Numbered from the stretch's first letter, positions 16,420 to 25,968 are shown. The stretch is DNA of 33,341 nucleotides from Comamonas sp. lk (GCA_945898115.1 CAMDHS010000004.1:1-33341), one strand, 5' to 3'. Notes: generated from the letters alone by a model not told the origin. Translations and numbers: made by a program.

Positions 16420-17496
16420 ATGCGTTTCATATTCAAAACTGATTACCGGCAAGACCTTGAACTTGCCAAACACGGCGGCCACCTGCTTTGGTATGGCGTG
16501 CTGCTCTTGCTGCTGCTAGCCGCGCCCTGGCTGTTTACCGAATACTGGCTGGCGCAACTCACTTTTGTGCTGATTTACAGCATCGCGGCGCTGGGCATCA
16601 TGCTGTTGGCGGGCTTTACCGGCCTTTTTTCTTTGGGGCACGCGGCCTTTTTGGGCGTGGGCGCTTATACCCAGTCGGTGCTGACCAATGCCGGCGTGCC
16701 TTTCCCCATTGCCTTGGCCGGCGCCGGGGCGCTGTCGGCGGCTGTTGGCTGGGTGGTGGGCTTGCCTGCGCTGCGGGTCAAGGGTATTTACCTGGGTATG
16801 GCGACCTTGTCCTTTGGCTTTATTGTGGAAGAAGTGCTTGCGCGCTGGGAGTCTGTGACCGGCGGCAACGCGGGCATCCACATCAAAAAGCCCGACCTGT
16901 TTGGCTGGGTGCTAGAAACTGAAATCCAGTTTTACTTTTTATGCCTTGTCATTACAGTGGTGTCAACACTGGGCATTCTGAACCTGCTGCGTTCGCCCAC
17001 AGGGCGCGCTTTTGTGGCCATTCGCGATTCCGAGATTTCGGCCCAAAGCATGGGCATTCACTTGGCGCGCTACAAAACCCTGTCCTTTGCCATCTCTGCC
17101 GCATTGGCCGGCGTGGCCGGCGCTTTGTACGCACACAAGCTGCAATTCATCTCGCCCGACCAGTTCAACATCTTGCAGTCGATTGATTTGCTGTTGATGA
17201 TTGTGATTGGCGGCCTGGGCTCGGTGCATGGCGCTTTTCTGGGCGCGATTTTCCTGATCACCATGCCCCAGCTTATTGCCATGGTCAAAGACTACCTGCC
17301 GGCCGTGGTTGGCCAGGCGCCCGGCCTGCAGGGCCTGGTTTACGGCCTGGTGCTGATCGCCTTTGTGCTGTTTGAGCCCATGGGCCTGTACGGGCGCTGG
17401 CTCAAGGTGCGCACCTACTTCGAAATGTTTCCGTTCTACCGCAAGGGCATGTTCAAGCGGCAGAAATCCTTCCAAAAATCGGACCGCCTGAAATGA
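16420..17496 (+). CDS. livM: Branched-chain amino acid-type ABC permease LivM
   Basis: Second permease of the importer, 358 residues from the ATG one base after the livH stop; the track start extends upstream into livH. Hydrophobic segments cover most of the chain. GFTGLFSLGHAAFLGVGAYTQSVL, SPTGRAFVAIRDSEISAQSMG (the coupling-helix region) and GGLGSVHGAFLGAI are LivM signatures. It ends with a basic cytoplasmic tail (RKGMFKRQKSFQKSDRLK). The stop overlaps the livG start by 4 bp. Confidence 0.95.
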   Translation: MRFIFKTDYRQDLELAKHGGHLLWYGVLLLLLLAAPWLFTEYWLAQLTFVLIYSIAALGIMLLAGFTGLFSLGHAAFLGVGAYTQSVLTNAGVPFPIALAGAGALSAAVGWVVGLPALRVKGIYLGMATLSFGFIVEEVLARWESVTGGNAGIHIKKPDLFGWVLETEIQFYFLCLVITVVSTLGILNLLRSPTGRAFVAIRDSEISAQSMGIHLARYKTLSFAISAALAGVAGALYAHKLQFISPDQFNILQSIDLLLMIVIGGLGSVHGAFLGAIFLITMPQLIAMVKDYLPAVVGQAPGLQGLVYGLVLIAFVLFEPMGLYGRWLKVRTYFEMFPFYRKGMFKRQKSFQKSDRLK

Positions 17497-18338
17497 CCGC
17501 GACCCTTTTATCGGCCAAGAATCTAAGCGTGCGCTTTGGCGGCGTGCTGGCAGTCAACAACGTGTCATTTGACGTCAAGCAGGGCGAGGTGTTCACCCTG
17601 ATCGGCCCCAACGGCGCGGGCAAAACGACGGTGTTCAACCTGATCAGCCGCATCTACACGCCCACCGCCGGCGATATTGATTACCTAGGCCCCAAAGGCC
17701 TGGTCAAGCTCACAGACCAGGCGCCGCAAAACGTGGCTGCGCTCGGCATTGCGCGCACCTTCCAGAACATTGAGCTGTTTGAACACGCCTCCGTGCTGCA
17801 CAACCTCTTGATCGGCCGCCACACGCACCGCCAAACCGGTTTTTGGCAAGACATCTTCTTCACGTCGGCCGCGCGCGAGGCCGAACTGCAGTCGCGCGAA
17901 AAAGCCGAAGAGGTGATTGACTTTTTGAACCTGCAGCACTACCGCGACACCTTTGTGGCTGGCCTGCCCTACGGCGTACGCAAGGTTGTTGAGATGGCGC
18001 GTGCCCTGTGCACAGAGCCCAAGCTACTGCTCCTGGACGAACCGTCCTCGGGCCTGAACGTGGAAGAAACCGACGACATGGCCTTCTGGATCCAGGACAT
18101 TCAGCAAGAACTCGGCATCAGCGTGCTGATGGTGGAACACGACATGGGCCTGGTGTCCAAGGTCTCCGACCGGGTGCTGGCCATGAACCAGGGCGAGGTA
18201 CTGGCCATGGGCACGCCGCGCGAGGTGCAAAACGACGCAGGGGTGATTGAGGCCTATTTAGGCTCGGAGGACGACGTGTCCTCTTTGCGCCGCCCCACGG
18301 GCGTCAGTCCGCGCACTGCTGCCGGAGGTGCGGTATGA
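17493..18338 (+). CDS. livG: ABC importer ATPase LivG
   Basis: One of the two ATPases of the liv importer (281 residues). Walker A is GPNGAGKTT at 38-46, Walker B is LLLLDEPSSGLN, and the signature position carries YGVRKVVEMARAL, the variant usual for LivG in place of LSGGQ. The long insert between Walker A and signature (RTFQNIELFEH onwards) is typical of the subfamily. A C-terminal extension after EAYLGSEDD is a little longer than in E. coli LivG. It overlaps livM and livF by 4 bp each, so the four genes are translationally coupled. Confidence 0.95.
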   Translation: MTATLLSAKNLSVRFGGVLAVNNVSFDVKQGEVFTLIGPNGAGKTTVFNLISRIYTPTAGDIDYLGPKGLVKLTDQAPQNVAALGIARTFQNIELFEHASVLHNLLIGRHTHRQTGFWQDIFFTSAAREAELQSREKAEEVIDFLNLQHYRDTFVAGLPYGVRKVVEMARALCTEPKLLLLDEPSSGLNVEETDDMAFWIQDIQQELGISVLMVEHDMGLVSKVSDRVLAMNQGEVLAMGTPREVQNDAGVIEAYLGSEDDVSSLRRPTGVSPRTAAGGAV

Positions 18339-19132
18339 GCAGCCTGCCACCCGCCATCAGCGACCAACCTGTGCTCAAGCTCCTGAACGTAGAGAGCGCC
18401 TACGGCCCGATCAAGGCCATTCGCGGCGTGAGCCTGCAGGTGCGCCGGGGCGAAATTGCTGCCGTGCTGGGCTCCAACGGCGCGGGCAAAACCACAATTC
18501 TGAAAACCATCTCCGGCATCATCGACCCGCGCAAGGGCTCGATCGAATTCAAGGGCCAGGACATCACGGCCAAAGACCCGTCCTTCATCGTGCAACAAGG
18601 CCTGAGCCATGTCCCTGAGGGGCGCGAGGTGTTTCCGCTCTTGAACGTGCACGACAACTTGCTGATGGGCGCCTACACCCGCAGCGACCGCGACGGTGTG
18701 GCCCGCGACATCGAAACTGTGTTTACTTACTTTCCGATCCTGCGGGAACGCAGCGCGCAAGACGCCGGCCTGCTCTCGGGCGGTCAGCAACAAATGCTGG
18801 CCATCTCGCGCGCGCTGATGGCCAACCCGGACCTGATGCTGCTGGACGAACCCAGCCTGGGCCTGAGTCCCAAGCTGACCAAAGAAATCTTCGAGATCGT
18901 GGTGCGCATCAACCGCGAGCGCGGCACTACGATTTTGCTGGTGGAACAAAACGCCAATATGGCGCTCAACGCCTCGGACTACGGCTATGTGCTGGAAAAC
19001 GGCCGCATCGTGATGGAAGACACCTGCGCCCACCTGCGCGAGAAAGACGACATCAAGGAGTTTTACCTCGGCCTGAAAGAATCCGGCGTGCGCGACGAGC
19101 GGCGCTGGAAAAAGAAGAAAACCTGGCGTTAA
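18335..19132 (+). CDS. livF: ABC importer ATPase LivF
   Basis: Second ATPase of the importer (265 residues). Walker A is SNGAGKTT, the signature LSGGQQQMLAISRAL is complete, and Walker B is LMLLDEPSLGLSP. It is slightly longer than E. coli LivF at both ends, with an N-terminal lead of about 12 residues and a basic C-terminal tail ending RRWKKKKTWR. It overlaps livG by 4 bp; the acyl-CoA synthetase follows after 94 bp with no visible terminator. Confidence 0.95.
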   Translation: MSSLPPAISDQPVLKLLNVESAYGPIKAIRGVSLQVRRGEIAAVLGSNGAGKTTILKTISGIIDPRKGSIEFKGQDITAKDPSFIVQQGLSHVPEGREVFPLLNVHDNLLMGAYTRSDRDGVARDIETVFTYFPILRERSAQDAGLLSGGQQQMLAISRALMANPDLMLLDEPSLGLSPKLTKEIFEIVVRINRERGTTILLVEQNANMALNASDYGYVLENGRIVMEDTCAHLREKDDIKEFYLGLKESGVRDERRWKKKKTWR

Positions 19133-19226
19133 GCCTGCGTACTCTTATGCACATGCGCACCCCTTTTACCCCCTTAACCCGCCCCCTGTTACAGGCCGGC
19201 GCCACCGCGCGCTGGCAAGGATCCGT

Positions 19227-21083
19227 ATGACGCAACTTTGGGATTTGAGCCACATCCAACCCCAGCACGAAGTGGTGCTGTCCGGGGAAACCATTCCCGC
19301 CATGTTCTGGAACGCCGTGGCCCAGCGCGGCCCCACCGTCTGGATGCGCCAAAAGCACCTGGGCCTGTGGCGCAGCTGGACCTGGAACCAGACCGGGCAG
19401 GCGGTGCAAGAAATTGCCGGTGGCCTGCTCAGCCTGGGCTTTGCCAAGGGCGAGTGCGCGTCCATTTTGGCAAACACCTTGGTGGAATGGGTTTGGGCCG
19501 ATCTGGCGGTGTTGTCGGCCTGCGGCGTGTCCAACGGCATTTACCCCACCGATGCAAGCAGCCAAGTGCACTATCTGTGCGAAGACTCGCGCACCACAGT
19601 GCTGTTTGTTGAAGACGACGAGCAACTCGACAAGGCGCTCGAAGTGCGCGCCCAGTTACCGCTCTTGCGCAAGATTGTGGTGTTTGACATGGAAGGCCTG
19701 CGCACCCTGGACGACCCGGCCATCATCAGCCTGGACGCCCTGCGCGCCCTGGGAAAAAGCTATTTGGCTGCGCACCCCGACGCCTTGAAGTCGCGGCTGC
19801 AGCAATGCCAGCCCGAAGACTTGGCAATTTTGGTTTACACCTCAGGCACCACTGGCAAGCCCAAGGGCGCCATGCATTTGCACCAGGGTCTGGTCTATAC
19901 CGTGCGCGGCTACAACACCTTGGTATCGCAAGACGAAACCGACGAGCGCATGTGCTTTTTGCCCCTGTGCCATATTGCCGAACGCATGGGCGGCGAGTAC
20001 TTTGCGCTGTACACCGGCTCCAAAATCAACTTTGTGGAAAACCCCGAAACCATTCCTGAGAACGTGCGCGAGATCGCGCCTACGGTGTTTACCGCCGTGC
20101 CACGGGTGTGGGAAAAGTTTTACTCGGGCGTCATGATTTCGCTCAAAGAAGCCGGCGTCCTGCAGCAGGCGGTGTACGCCTGGGGCATTGGTGTGGGCCA
20201 GCGCATTGCGGACCTGGTGCTGGCGGGCAAGCCCGTGGGCCAGGGCTTGCGCATGCAGTTTCGGATTGCGCAGTGGCTGGCGCTCAACAATGTGCGCAAG
20301 CTCATAGGCATCCACCGGGCACGCTTTTTGGTCACGGGCGCGGCGCCCATTTCGCCGGATCTGGTGCGCTGGTACTTGGCGCTGGGCGTGCCCATGCTTG
20401 AAGTTTGGGGCATGACTGAGACCTGCGGCGCCTCCACTGGCGTACCTGCCACCGGCATGCGCCCGGGCTCGATTGGCCCGGCGGCCGGCTTTAACGAAGT
20501 GCGCTTGGACCCGACCACGGGCGAGATTTTGGTACGCGGCAAAAACGTGTTTGCCGGCTACCTGAACCTGCCCGAAAAAACCGCCGAGACGATCGACGCC
20601 GACGGCTGGCTGCACACCGGCGACGTGGGTGTGCGCGACCCGGATGGCTACTTCCGCATTACCGACCGGATGAAGGACATCATCATCACGGCCGGGGGCA
20701 AGAACATCACGCCCAGTGAGCTGGAAAACGACCTCAAGTTCTCGCCCTACATCACAGATGCGGTGGTTATTGGGGATAAGCGTCCTTACTTGACCGTGAT
20801 CATCATGATCGACCAAGAGAACGTGGAAAAATTCGCGCAAGACCAAGACGTGCCCTTTAGCAACTACGCCAGCCTGACGCGCGCGCCAGAGGTGCAGGCG
20901 CTGATCCAATCCGAGTTGGAACGGGTGAACAAGAAGTTTGCCCGGGTCGAGCAGATCAAGAAATTCTTCCTCCTTGACACCCAGCTCAGCGCGGAAGACG
21001 AGGAACTGACGCCCACCATGAAACTCAAGCGCAAGCTAGTCGAGAAGAAGTACACACCGCAGATCGAAGCCATGTACCGCTGA
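19227..21083 (+). CDS. Long-chain-type acyl-CoA synthetase (AMP-forming)
   Basis: A 618-residue adenylate-forming ligase that activates a carboxylic acid to its CoA thioester through an acyl-AMP. The phosphate-binding loop YTSGTTGKPKG is at 204-214, the adenine-binding region contains VWGMTETCGAS, and the A8 hinge is seen in GWLHTGDVGVRDPDGYFRITDRMKDIIITAGGKNITPSELE. The overall layout and length match the FAA1/long-chain group rather than acetate- or benzoate-type ligases. Lying between livF and two livK genes in the same direction, it suggests that the importer brings in an acid that is then trapped as CoA ester. The substrate (fatty, aryl-alkanoic or other) is not readable from sequence. 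Confidence 0.92.
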   Translation: MTQLWDLSHIQPQHEVVLSGETIPAMFWNAVAQRGPTVWMRQKHLGLWRSWTWNQTGQAVQEIAGGLLSLGFAKGECASILANTLVEWVWADLAVLSACGVSNGIYPTDASSQVHYLCEDSRTTVLFVEDDEQLDKALEVRAQLPLLRKIVVFDMEGLRTLDDPAIISLDALRALGKSYLAAHPDALKSRLQQCQPEDLAILVYTSGTTGKPKGAMHLHQGLVYTVRGYNTLVSQDETDERMCFLPLCHIAERMGGEYFALYTGSKINFVENPETIPENVREIAPTVFTAVPRVWEKFYSGVMISLKEAGVLQQAVYAWGIGVGQRIADLVLAGKPVGQGLRMQFRIAQWLALNNVRKLIGIHRARFLVTGAAPISPDLVRWYLALGVPMLEVWGMTETCGASTGVPATGMRPGSIGPAAGFNEVRLDPTTGEILVRGKNVFAGYLNLPEKTAETIDADGWLHTGDVGVRDPDGYFRITDRMKDIIITAGGKNITPSELENDLKFSPYITDAVVIGDKRPYLTVIIMIDQENVEKFAQDQDVPFSNYASLTRAPEVQALIQSELERVNKKFARVEQIKKFFLLDTQLSAEDEELTPTMKLKRKLVEKKYTPQIEAMYR

Positions 21084-21136
21084 TTGGCCCCGTTTATTCG
21101 TTTTTCCCTTCCCAAACTTTTTATTTGAGAGCCTGT

Positions 21137-22312
21137 ATGCAACGCAATTTTTTCAAGCTATCGACCCTGGCCGCCCTCGCGCTGGGACTTTTGGCGGTCG
21201 CCCCCCTGCACGCCGCCGAACAACAAGGCGTGACAAAGACCGAAATCGTGGTCGGTACGATTCAAGATCTGTCCGGCCCGTTGGCGGGCTACGGCAAACA
21301 GTCGCGCAACGGCATGCAACTGCGCATTGACGAGCTCAATGAGCAAGGCGGCGTGCACGGGCGCCAGATCAAGCTGCTGGTCGAAGACTCGGGCTACGAC
21401 CCCAAGCGCGCGGTGCTCGCTGCGCAAAAACTCGTGAACCAGGACAAGATTTTCATCATGGCCGGCCACCTGGGAACCGCCCAGAACAACGCGGCCATGC
21501 CCATACAGTTTGAGAAAAAAGTGGTCAACTTCATGCCGCTGACCGCCGCACGTGAAATGTACGAAGCACCGAACGAGCTGAAATATGCCTTGCTGAGCTC
21601 GTACTACGACCAGATGCGCCTGACCCTGCCCCAGATGGTTGCCGACAGGAGTGCCAAAAAAGTCTGCATCATTTACCAAGACGACGAATTTGGCCTCGAA
21701 GTGTTGCGCGGCAGCGAAGCCGGCCTCAAAACCATCAACATGGAATTGACCGAAAAAACCTCGTTCAAACGGGGATCGACCGACTTCTCCAGCCAGGTGG
21801 CCAAAATGAAATCGGCCTCGTGCGAGTTAGTGGTGCTGGGCACCATCATCCGTGAAACGATTGGCACCGTGGCCGAGGCCCGCAAGACCGGCTTCAACCC
21901 CGTGTTCTTCGCATCGGTGGCCGCGTATACCGACCTGATCCACAAACTCGGCGGCAAGGCCATGGACGGCATTTACGCCACCATGGTGGTGCAAAACCCC
22001 TACACCGACGAGGCTTCGCAGCCCATCCGTTTTTGGGCTAACAAGTACAAGACCAAGTTCAACGAAGACCCCACCGTCTTCTCGGCCTATGGCTACATCA
22101 TGATTGACATCATGATCCAGGCGGCGCAAAAAGCCGGAACCCAATTGACCACCGACAGCTTCGTCAAGGCCATGAACACCCTAACCGTGCAGCCCGATTT
22201 TTTTGGAACTCCTAAGCTGACGTTCACCAACACCAAGCGCCTGGGCAGCGAGTTCTCGCGCCTGTCCCAAATCCAGGACGGCAAGTGGAAGCCGGTGGCT
22301 AACGGCAAGTGA
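21137..22312 (+). CDS. LivK-type periplasmic substrate-binding protein, copy 1
   Basis: A 391-residue type I periplasmic binding protein (Peripla_BP_6) for the liv importer. The Sec signal is residues 1-25 (cleavage after LHA), followed by KTEIVVGTIQDLSGPLAGYGKQ, the usual first strand and ligand loop. I use the ATG at 21137; the track start is a TTG four codons upstream. It is closely similar to the next gene over its whole length, with a shared identical run PIRFWANKYKTKFNEDPTVF. The pair probably arose by tandem duplication and could give the importer two specificities. Confidence 0.93.
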   Translation: MQRNFFKLSTLAALALGLLAVAPLHAAEQQGVTKTEIVVGTIQDLSGPLAGYGKQSRNGMQLRIDELNEQGGVHGRQIKLLVEDSGYDPKRAVLAAQKLVNQDKIFIMAGHLGTAQNNAAMPIQFEKKVVNFMPLTAAREMYEAPNELKYALLSSYYDQMRLTLPQMVADRSAKKVCIIYQDDEFGLEVLRGSEAGLKTINMELTEKTSFKRGSTDFSSQVAKMKSASCELVVLGTIIRETIGTVAEARKTGFNPVFFASVAAYTDLIHKLGGKAMDGIYATMVVQNPYTDEASQPIRFWANKYKTKFNEDPTVFSAYGYIMIDIMIQAAQKAGTQLTTDSFVKAMNTLTVQPDFFGTPKLTFTNTKRLGSEFSRLSQIQDGKWKPVANGK

Positions 22313-22323
22313 TTTTTCTCGGC

Positions 22324-22346
22324 GGCGGGCCCTTAGGGCGCCCGCC
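22324..22346. other. GC-rich intergenic hairpin between the two livK copies
   Basis: GGCGGGC and GCCCGCC form a 7-bp stem with a 9-base loop, 12 bp after the first livK stop. No T-run follows, so it is not a classical terminator; it may protect the upstream mRNA end or lower read-through into copy 2. Confidence 0.4.
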
Positions 22347-22417
22347 ACTGCGTGTTTACCCCAGTTGCCACGCCTATCGAAGACCTTGATAATTTTTCGC
22401 AACCCTAGGAGAAACCC

Positions 22418-23602
22418 ATGACCCTGAAACCCGGATTCATAGTTGCCGCTTTGGCGGCGCTCGCTTTCACCGCTCCCGTTGCCATGGCCCAACAGCAAGG
22501 CGTGAGCAAGGACGAAATCACCCTGGGCTCGATCCAGGATCTCTCAGGCCCCTTGGCCGGCTTTGGCAAGCAAGCCCGCCTGGGCATGATGCTGGCCGTG
22601 GACGAGATCAACGAGCAAGGCGGCCTCAACGGCCGCAAGATCAATCTGCTGGTCGAAGACCATGGCTATGACCCCAAGAAAGCAGTCCTCGCGGCGCAAA
22701 AGTTGGTCAACCAGGACAAGATTTTCATGATGCTCGGCCACATCGGTACAGCCCAGAACATGGCCGCCATGCCGGTGCAGTTTGAGAAGAACGTGATCAA
22801 CTTCTTCCCCATCACCGCCGCGCGCGAAATGTACGAGCCCTTTCACCGTCTGAAGTATTCGTTCGCCGCCACCTACTTTGACCAGATGCGTATCGCCCTG
22901 CCGAATTTGGTGAAAGAAAAAAGCGTCAAGAAAGTCTGCACGATTTACCAAGACGACGACTTTGGCCTGGAAGTGCTGCGCGGTGCAGAGGCTGGCCTCA
23001 AAACGCTGAACATGGAGTTCACCGAGAAGACCTCTTACAAGCGTGGCGCCACTGACTTTTCCTCACAAGTGTCCAAGCTGCAATCCAGTGGCTGCGAATT
23101 GGTGGTGCTGGGCACCATCATCCGCGAGACCATTGGCACGATCGGTACCGCACGCAAACTGGGCTTTAGCCCGGTGTTTCTGGGTTCGAGCGCCGCTTAC
23201 ACCGACCTGATCCACAAGATTGGCGGCAAGGCTATGGACGGGCTCTACGCCACCATGACGGTGCAAAACCCCTACCTCGATGAGGCCTCGCAGCCGATCC
23301 GCTTTTGGGCCAACAAGTACAAGACCAAGTTCAATGAAGACCCCACCGTCTTCTCGGTCTATGGCTACATCATCGTCAACACCTTTGCCAACGCTGCCAA
23401 CAAAGCGGGCAAGAATTTGACGACGGACAGCTTCATCAAGGTGATGGACAGCCTGACGGTGGAGCCAGACATCTTTGGCGCAGCGCGGTCTACCTTTACC
23501 GCCACCAAGCGCCTTGGCAGCGACGCATCACGCTTGTCGCAAATCCAGGACGGCAAATGGGTAGCGGTGTCTGGCTATGTGAGCGCCTCAGCAGTCAAAT
23601 AA
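22418..23602 (+). CDS. LivK-type periplasmic substrate-binding protein, copy 2
   Basis: A 394-residue paralogue of the preceding protein with its own Sec signal (cleavage after AMA, about residue 24) and a strong AGGAGA ribosome-binding site. The ligand region (DEITLGSIQDLSGPLAGFGKQ, then GHIGTAQNMAAM and TAAREMYEP) differs from copy 1 at scattered positions, some of which could line the pocket. The C-terminal end is extended by about seven residues. It is the last gene before a strong terminator, so it closes the liv transcription unit. Confidence 0.93.
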   Translation: MTLKPGFIVAALAALAFTAPVAMAQQQGVSKDEITLGSIQDLSGPLAGFGKQARLGMMLAVDEINEQGGLNGRKINLLVEDHGYDPKKAVLAAQKLVNQDKIFMMLGHIGTAQNMAAMPVQFEKNVINFFPITAAREMYEPFHRLKYSFAATYFDQMRIALPNLVKEKSVKKVCTIYQDDDFGLEVLRGAEAGLKTLNMEFTEKTSYKRGATDFSSQVSKLQSSGCELVVLGTIIRETIGTIGTARKLGFSPVFLGSSAAYTDLIHKIGGKAMDGLYATMTVQNPYLDEASQPIRFWANKYKTKFNEDPTVFSVYGYIIVNTFANAANKAGKNLTTDSFIKVMDSLTVEPDIFGAARSTFTATKRLGSDASRLSQIQDGKWVAVSGYVSASAVK

Positions 23603-23643
23603 ACCACGCTCCGAGCGCCTCGCCCCGAGGCCTCTTGTAAATA

Positions 23644-23677
23644 AAAGCAGCGTGGACACGTTCCTGCTGCTTTTTTT
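23644..23677 (+). terminator. Intrinsic terminator closing the liv cluster
   Basis: AAAGCAGC and GCTGCTTT form an 8-bp stem, with an inner GTG/CAC pairing in the 14-base loop, followed directly by a T-run. It starts 41 bp after the second livK stop and separates the block from spoT. Confidence 0.85.
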
Positions 23678-23733
23678 GTCACAAATATTGCCCTCACAGC
23701 GCGGCATCAGAGCGGGCGCGCTACATTTAGCCC

Positions 23734-25962
23734 ATGGGTAAATCGCAAAATTCATTTCCGAAGACCCCAGAGCCGGTCAAGACTGCATCGTCTGGCTTTA
23801 GCGGGCTGATCGAGAAACTGGACTACCTCTCCGAGTCCGAGGTGGCGCAGGTGCGTCAGGCCTACCGCTTTGCGGATGAGGCACACCTGGGCCAATTGCG
23901 CAGCAGCGGCGAGCCCTACATCACCCATCCGATTGCAGTCGCCAGCCAGTGCGCGGAGTGGAAGCTCGATGCCCAAGCCCTGATGGCCGCATTGATGCAC
24001 GACGCCATGGAAGACTGCGGCGTCACCAAAGTTGAGTTGATTGAGAAATTCGGCTCGCCCGTGGCCGAATTGGTGGACGGACTGACCAAGCTCGACAAGC
24101 TGTCCTTCAACACCCGCGAAGAGAACCAGGCGGAGTCTTTTCGCAAGATGCTGCTGGCCATGGCCCGCGACGTACGCGTGATTCTCATCAAGCTGGCCGA
24201 CCGCACCCACAATATGCGCACCATGGGCGACATGCCGCGCGCCAAATGGTCCCGCATAGCGCAGGAAACGCTGGACATTTACAGCCCGATTGCCCACCGC
24301 CTGGGCCTGAACCAGACCTACCGTGAGTTGCAAGACCTGGCTTTTTGCCACCTGCTGCCCTGGCGCTACACCGTCTTGTCCAAGGCGGTGCACAAAGCGC
24401 GCAGCCGCAGACGTGATCTGCTGCAAAAAGTCAAAAAAGAGATGGAAGCCACCTTTGCCGCCCACGGCATGCCGGTGCGCCTTGCCGGGCGCGAAAAGTC
24501 GCTTTATTCCATTTACCGCAAGATGCACGACAAGCACCTGAGTTTTGCGCAGGTGACCGACGTCTACGGTTTTCGGGTGCTGGTGCCGCAAATCACCGAC
24601 TGCTATACGGCGCTGGGGCTTTTGCACCAGTTGTACAAACCGGTGCCTGGCAAGTTCAAGGACCATATCGCCATTGCCAAGGTCAACGGCTACCAGTCGC
24701 TGCACACCACACTGGTGGGGCCAGCCGGCATCAACGTCGAATTCCAGATGCGCACCGAGGCCATGCACCTGGTCGCCGAATCGGGGGTAGCGGCACACTG
24801 GCTCTACAAGGTCAACAACCCGCAAGACAAGGCCAATGACCGCCTGGGCACGCAGTGGCTGCAGTCACTGCTTGACATCCAGGACGAAACGCGCGACGCA
24901 GCCGAGTTCTGGGAACACGTGAAGGTGGACCTGTTCCCCGATGCGGTCTATGTATTCACGCCCAAAAGCCAGATCATGGCTATGCCGCGCGGCGCCACCG
25001 TGGTGGACTTTGCCTACGCCATCCACAGCAATGTGGGCGACCACACGATGGCAGCGCGGATCAACAATGAGCAGGTGCCGCTACGCACCACCCTGAAAAA
25101 CGGCGATGTGGTGGAAGTCGTCACTGCACCCAATGCCACACCCAACCCGGCCTGGCTGGGTTTTGTGCGCACAGGCCGTGCACGCTCCAAGATCCGCCAC
25201 CATCTCAAAACCATGCAGCTCACCGAGTCCGAAGAACTCGGCAGCAAACTGCTGGCCCAGGCGCTGCGAGCTGAGGGCATAGAAAGCTTTCCTGATCCAC
25301 AAACCCACGCGCCTATTTGGGACAAGCTGCTGCGCTTTACTGGCAGTAAAACGCGCCAGGAGCTCCTCACCGACATTGGGCTGGGCAAGCGCATTGCCAA
25401 CATCGTGGCCAAACGCCTGGTGCTCTTGCTAGGCGACGTGGGCGAGCGCCCAGACGCATTGCTGCTTACACGCGAACGCTTTGGCGCGAGCAACGCCAAC
25501 GGCATGGGCACACTCACGCTGGACGGCAGCGAGAACGCTTCCGTCAAATTCGCAGTGTGCTGCCGCCCCATTCCGGGAGACAGCATCTTGGGCTACCTGG
25601 GCAGGGGTGAAGGCCTGGTGGTACACGCCGCCGATTGCCCAGCGGCCAAGCGCTTGCAGCACAAGGACGGCGAACGCTTCATGGGCGTGGAGTGGGCCGA
25701 TGAGCTGTTGAGGCCCTTTGAGGTGGACTTGGCGGTGACGGTAAGCAACGGCAAGGGCGTCATGGCCCAGGTCGCGTCCGCCCTGTCAACGTCTGAGGCC
25801 GATATCGTGCATATTGAGATGGCACCTGACAGCGCCCAAGACGTCAAGGAGCTGCATTTTGTGATCGCAATCCGGGACCGCGCCCATCTCGATGTGGTTC
25901 TGGCCAAGCTCCAGCGCTCGCCTGTGGTGATGCGCGCGCAACGCAGTAAAAAAGCAGTTTGA
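23734..25962 (+). CDS. spoT: Bifunctional (p)ppGpp synthetase/hydrolase SpoT
   Basis: A 742-residue RelA/SpoT homologue that makes and degrades the stringent-response alarmone. The hydrolase domain is intact, with His65, the HDxxED motif (His89-Asp94) and LADRTHNMRTM (154-164). The synthetase domain follows with GREKSLYSIYRKM and GYQSLHTT (319-326). KFKD at 307-310 sits where bifunctional enzymes have RXKD and synthetase-only RelA has EXDD. A TGS domain (about 405-465) and a C-terminal ACT domain complete the usual layout. It starts after the liv terminator and converges on greB with only 6 bp between stops. No clear ribosome-binding site precedes the ATG, so the start may differ slightly. 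Confidence 0.95.
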   Translation: MGKSQNSFPKTPEPVKTASSGFSGLIEKLDYLSESEVAQVRQAYRFADEAHLGQLRSSGEPYITHPIAVASQCAEWKLDAQALMAALMHDAMEDCGVTKVELIEKFGSPVAELVDGLTKLDKLSFNTREENQAESFRKMLLAMARDVRVILIKLADRTHNMRTMGDMPRAKWSRIAQETLDIYSPIAHRLGLNQTYRELQDLAFCHLLPWRYTVLSKAVHKARSRRRDLLQKVKKEMEATFAAHGMPVRLAGREKSLYSIYRKMHDKHLSFAQVTDVYGFRVLVPQITDCYTALGLLHQLYKPVPGKFKDHIAIAKVNGYQSLHTTLVGPAGINVEFQMRTEAMHLVAESGVAAHWLYKVNNPQDKANDRLGTQWLQSLLDIQDETRDAAEFWEHVKVDLFPDAVYVFTPKSQIMAMPRGATVVDFAYAIHSNVGDHTMAARINNEQVPLRTTLKNGDVVEVVTAPNATPNPAWLGFVRTGRARSKIRHHLKTMQLTESEELGSKLLAQALRAEGIESFPDPQTHAPIWDKLLRFTGSKTRQELLTDIGLGKRIANIVAKRLVLLLGDVGERPDALLLTRERFGASNANGMGTLTLDGSENASVKFAVCCRPIPGDSILGYLGRGEGLVVHAADCPAAKRLQHKDGERFMGVEWADELLRPFEVDLAVTVSNGKGVMAQVASALSTSEADIVHIEMAPDSAQDVKELHFVIAIRDRAHLDVVLAKLQRSPVVMRAQRSKKAV

Positions 25963-25968
25963 GCCTGT

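Noticed and set aside
19842-20909. 355-codon minus-strand ORF
   Set aside because: Antisense shadow of the acyl-CoA synthetase.
23752-24825. 357-codon minus-strand ORF
   Set aside because: Antisense shadow of spoT.
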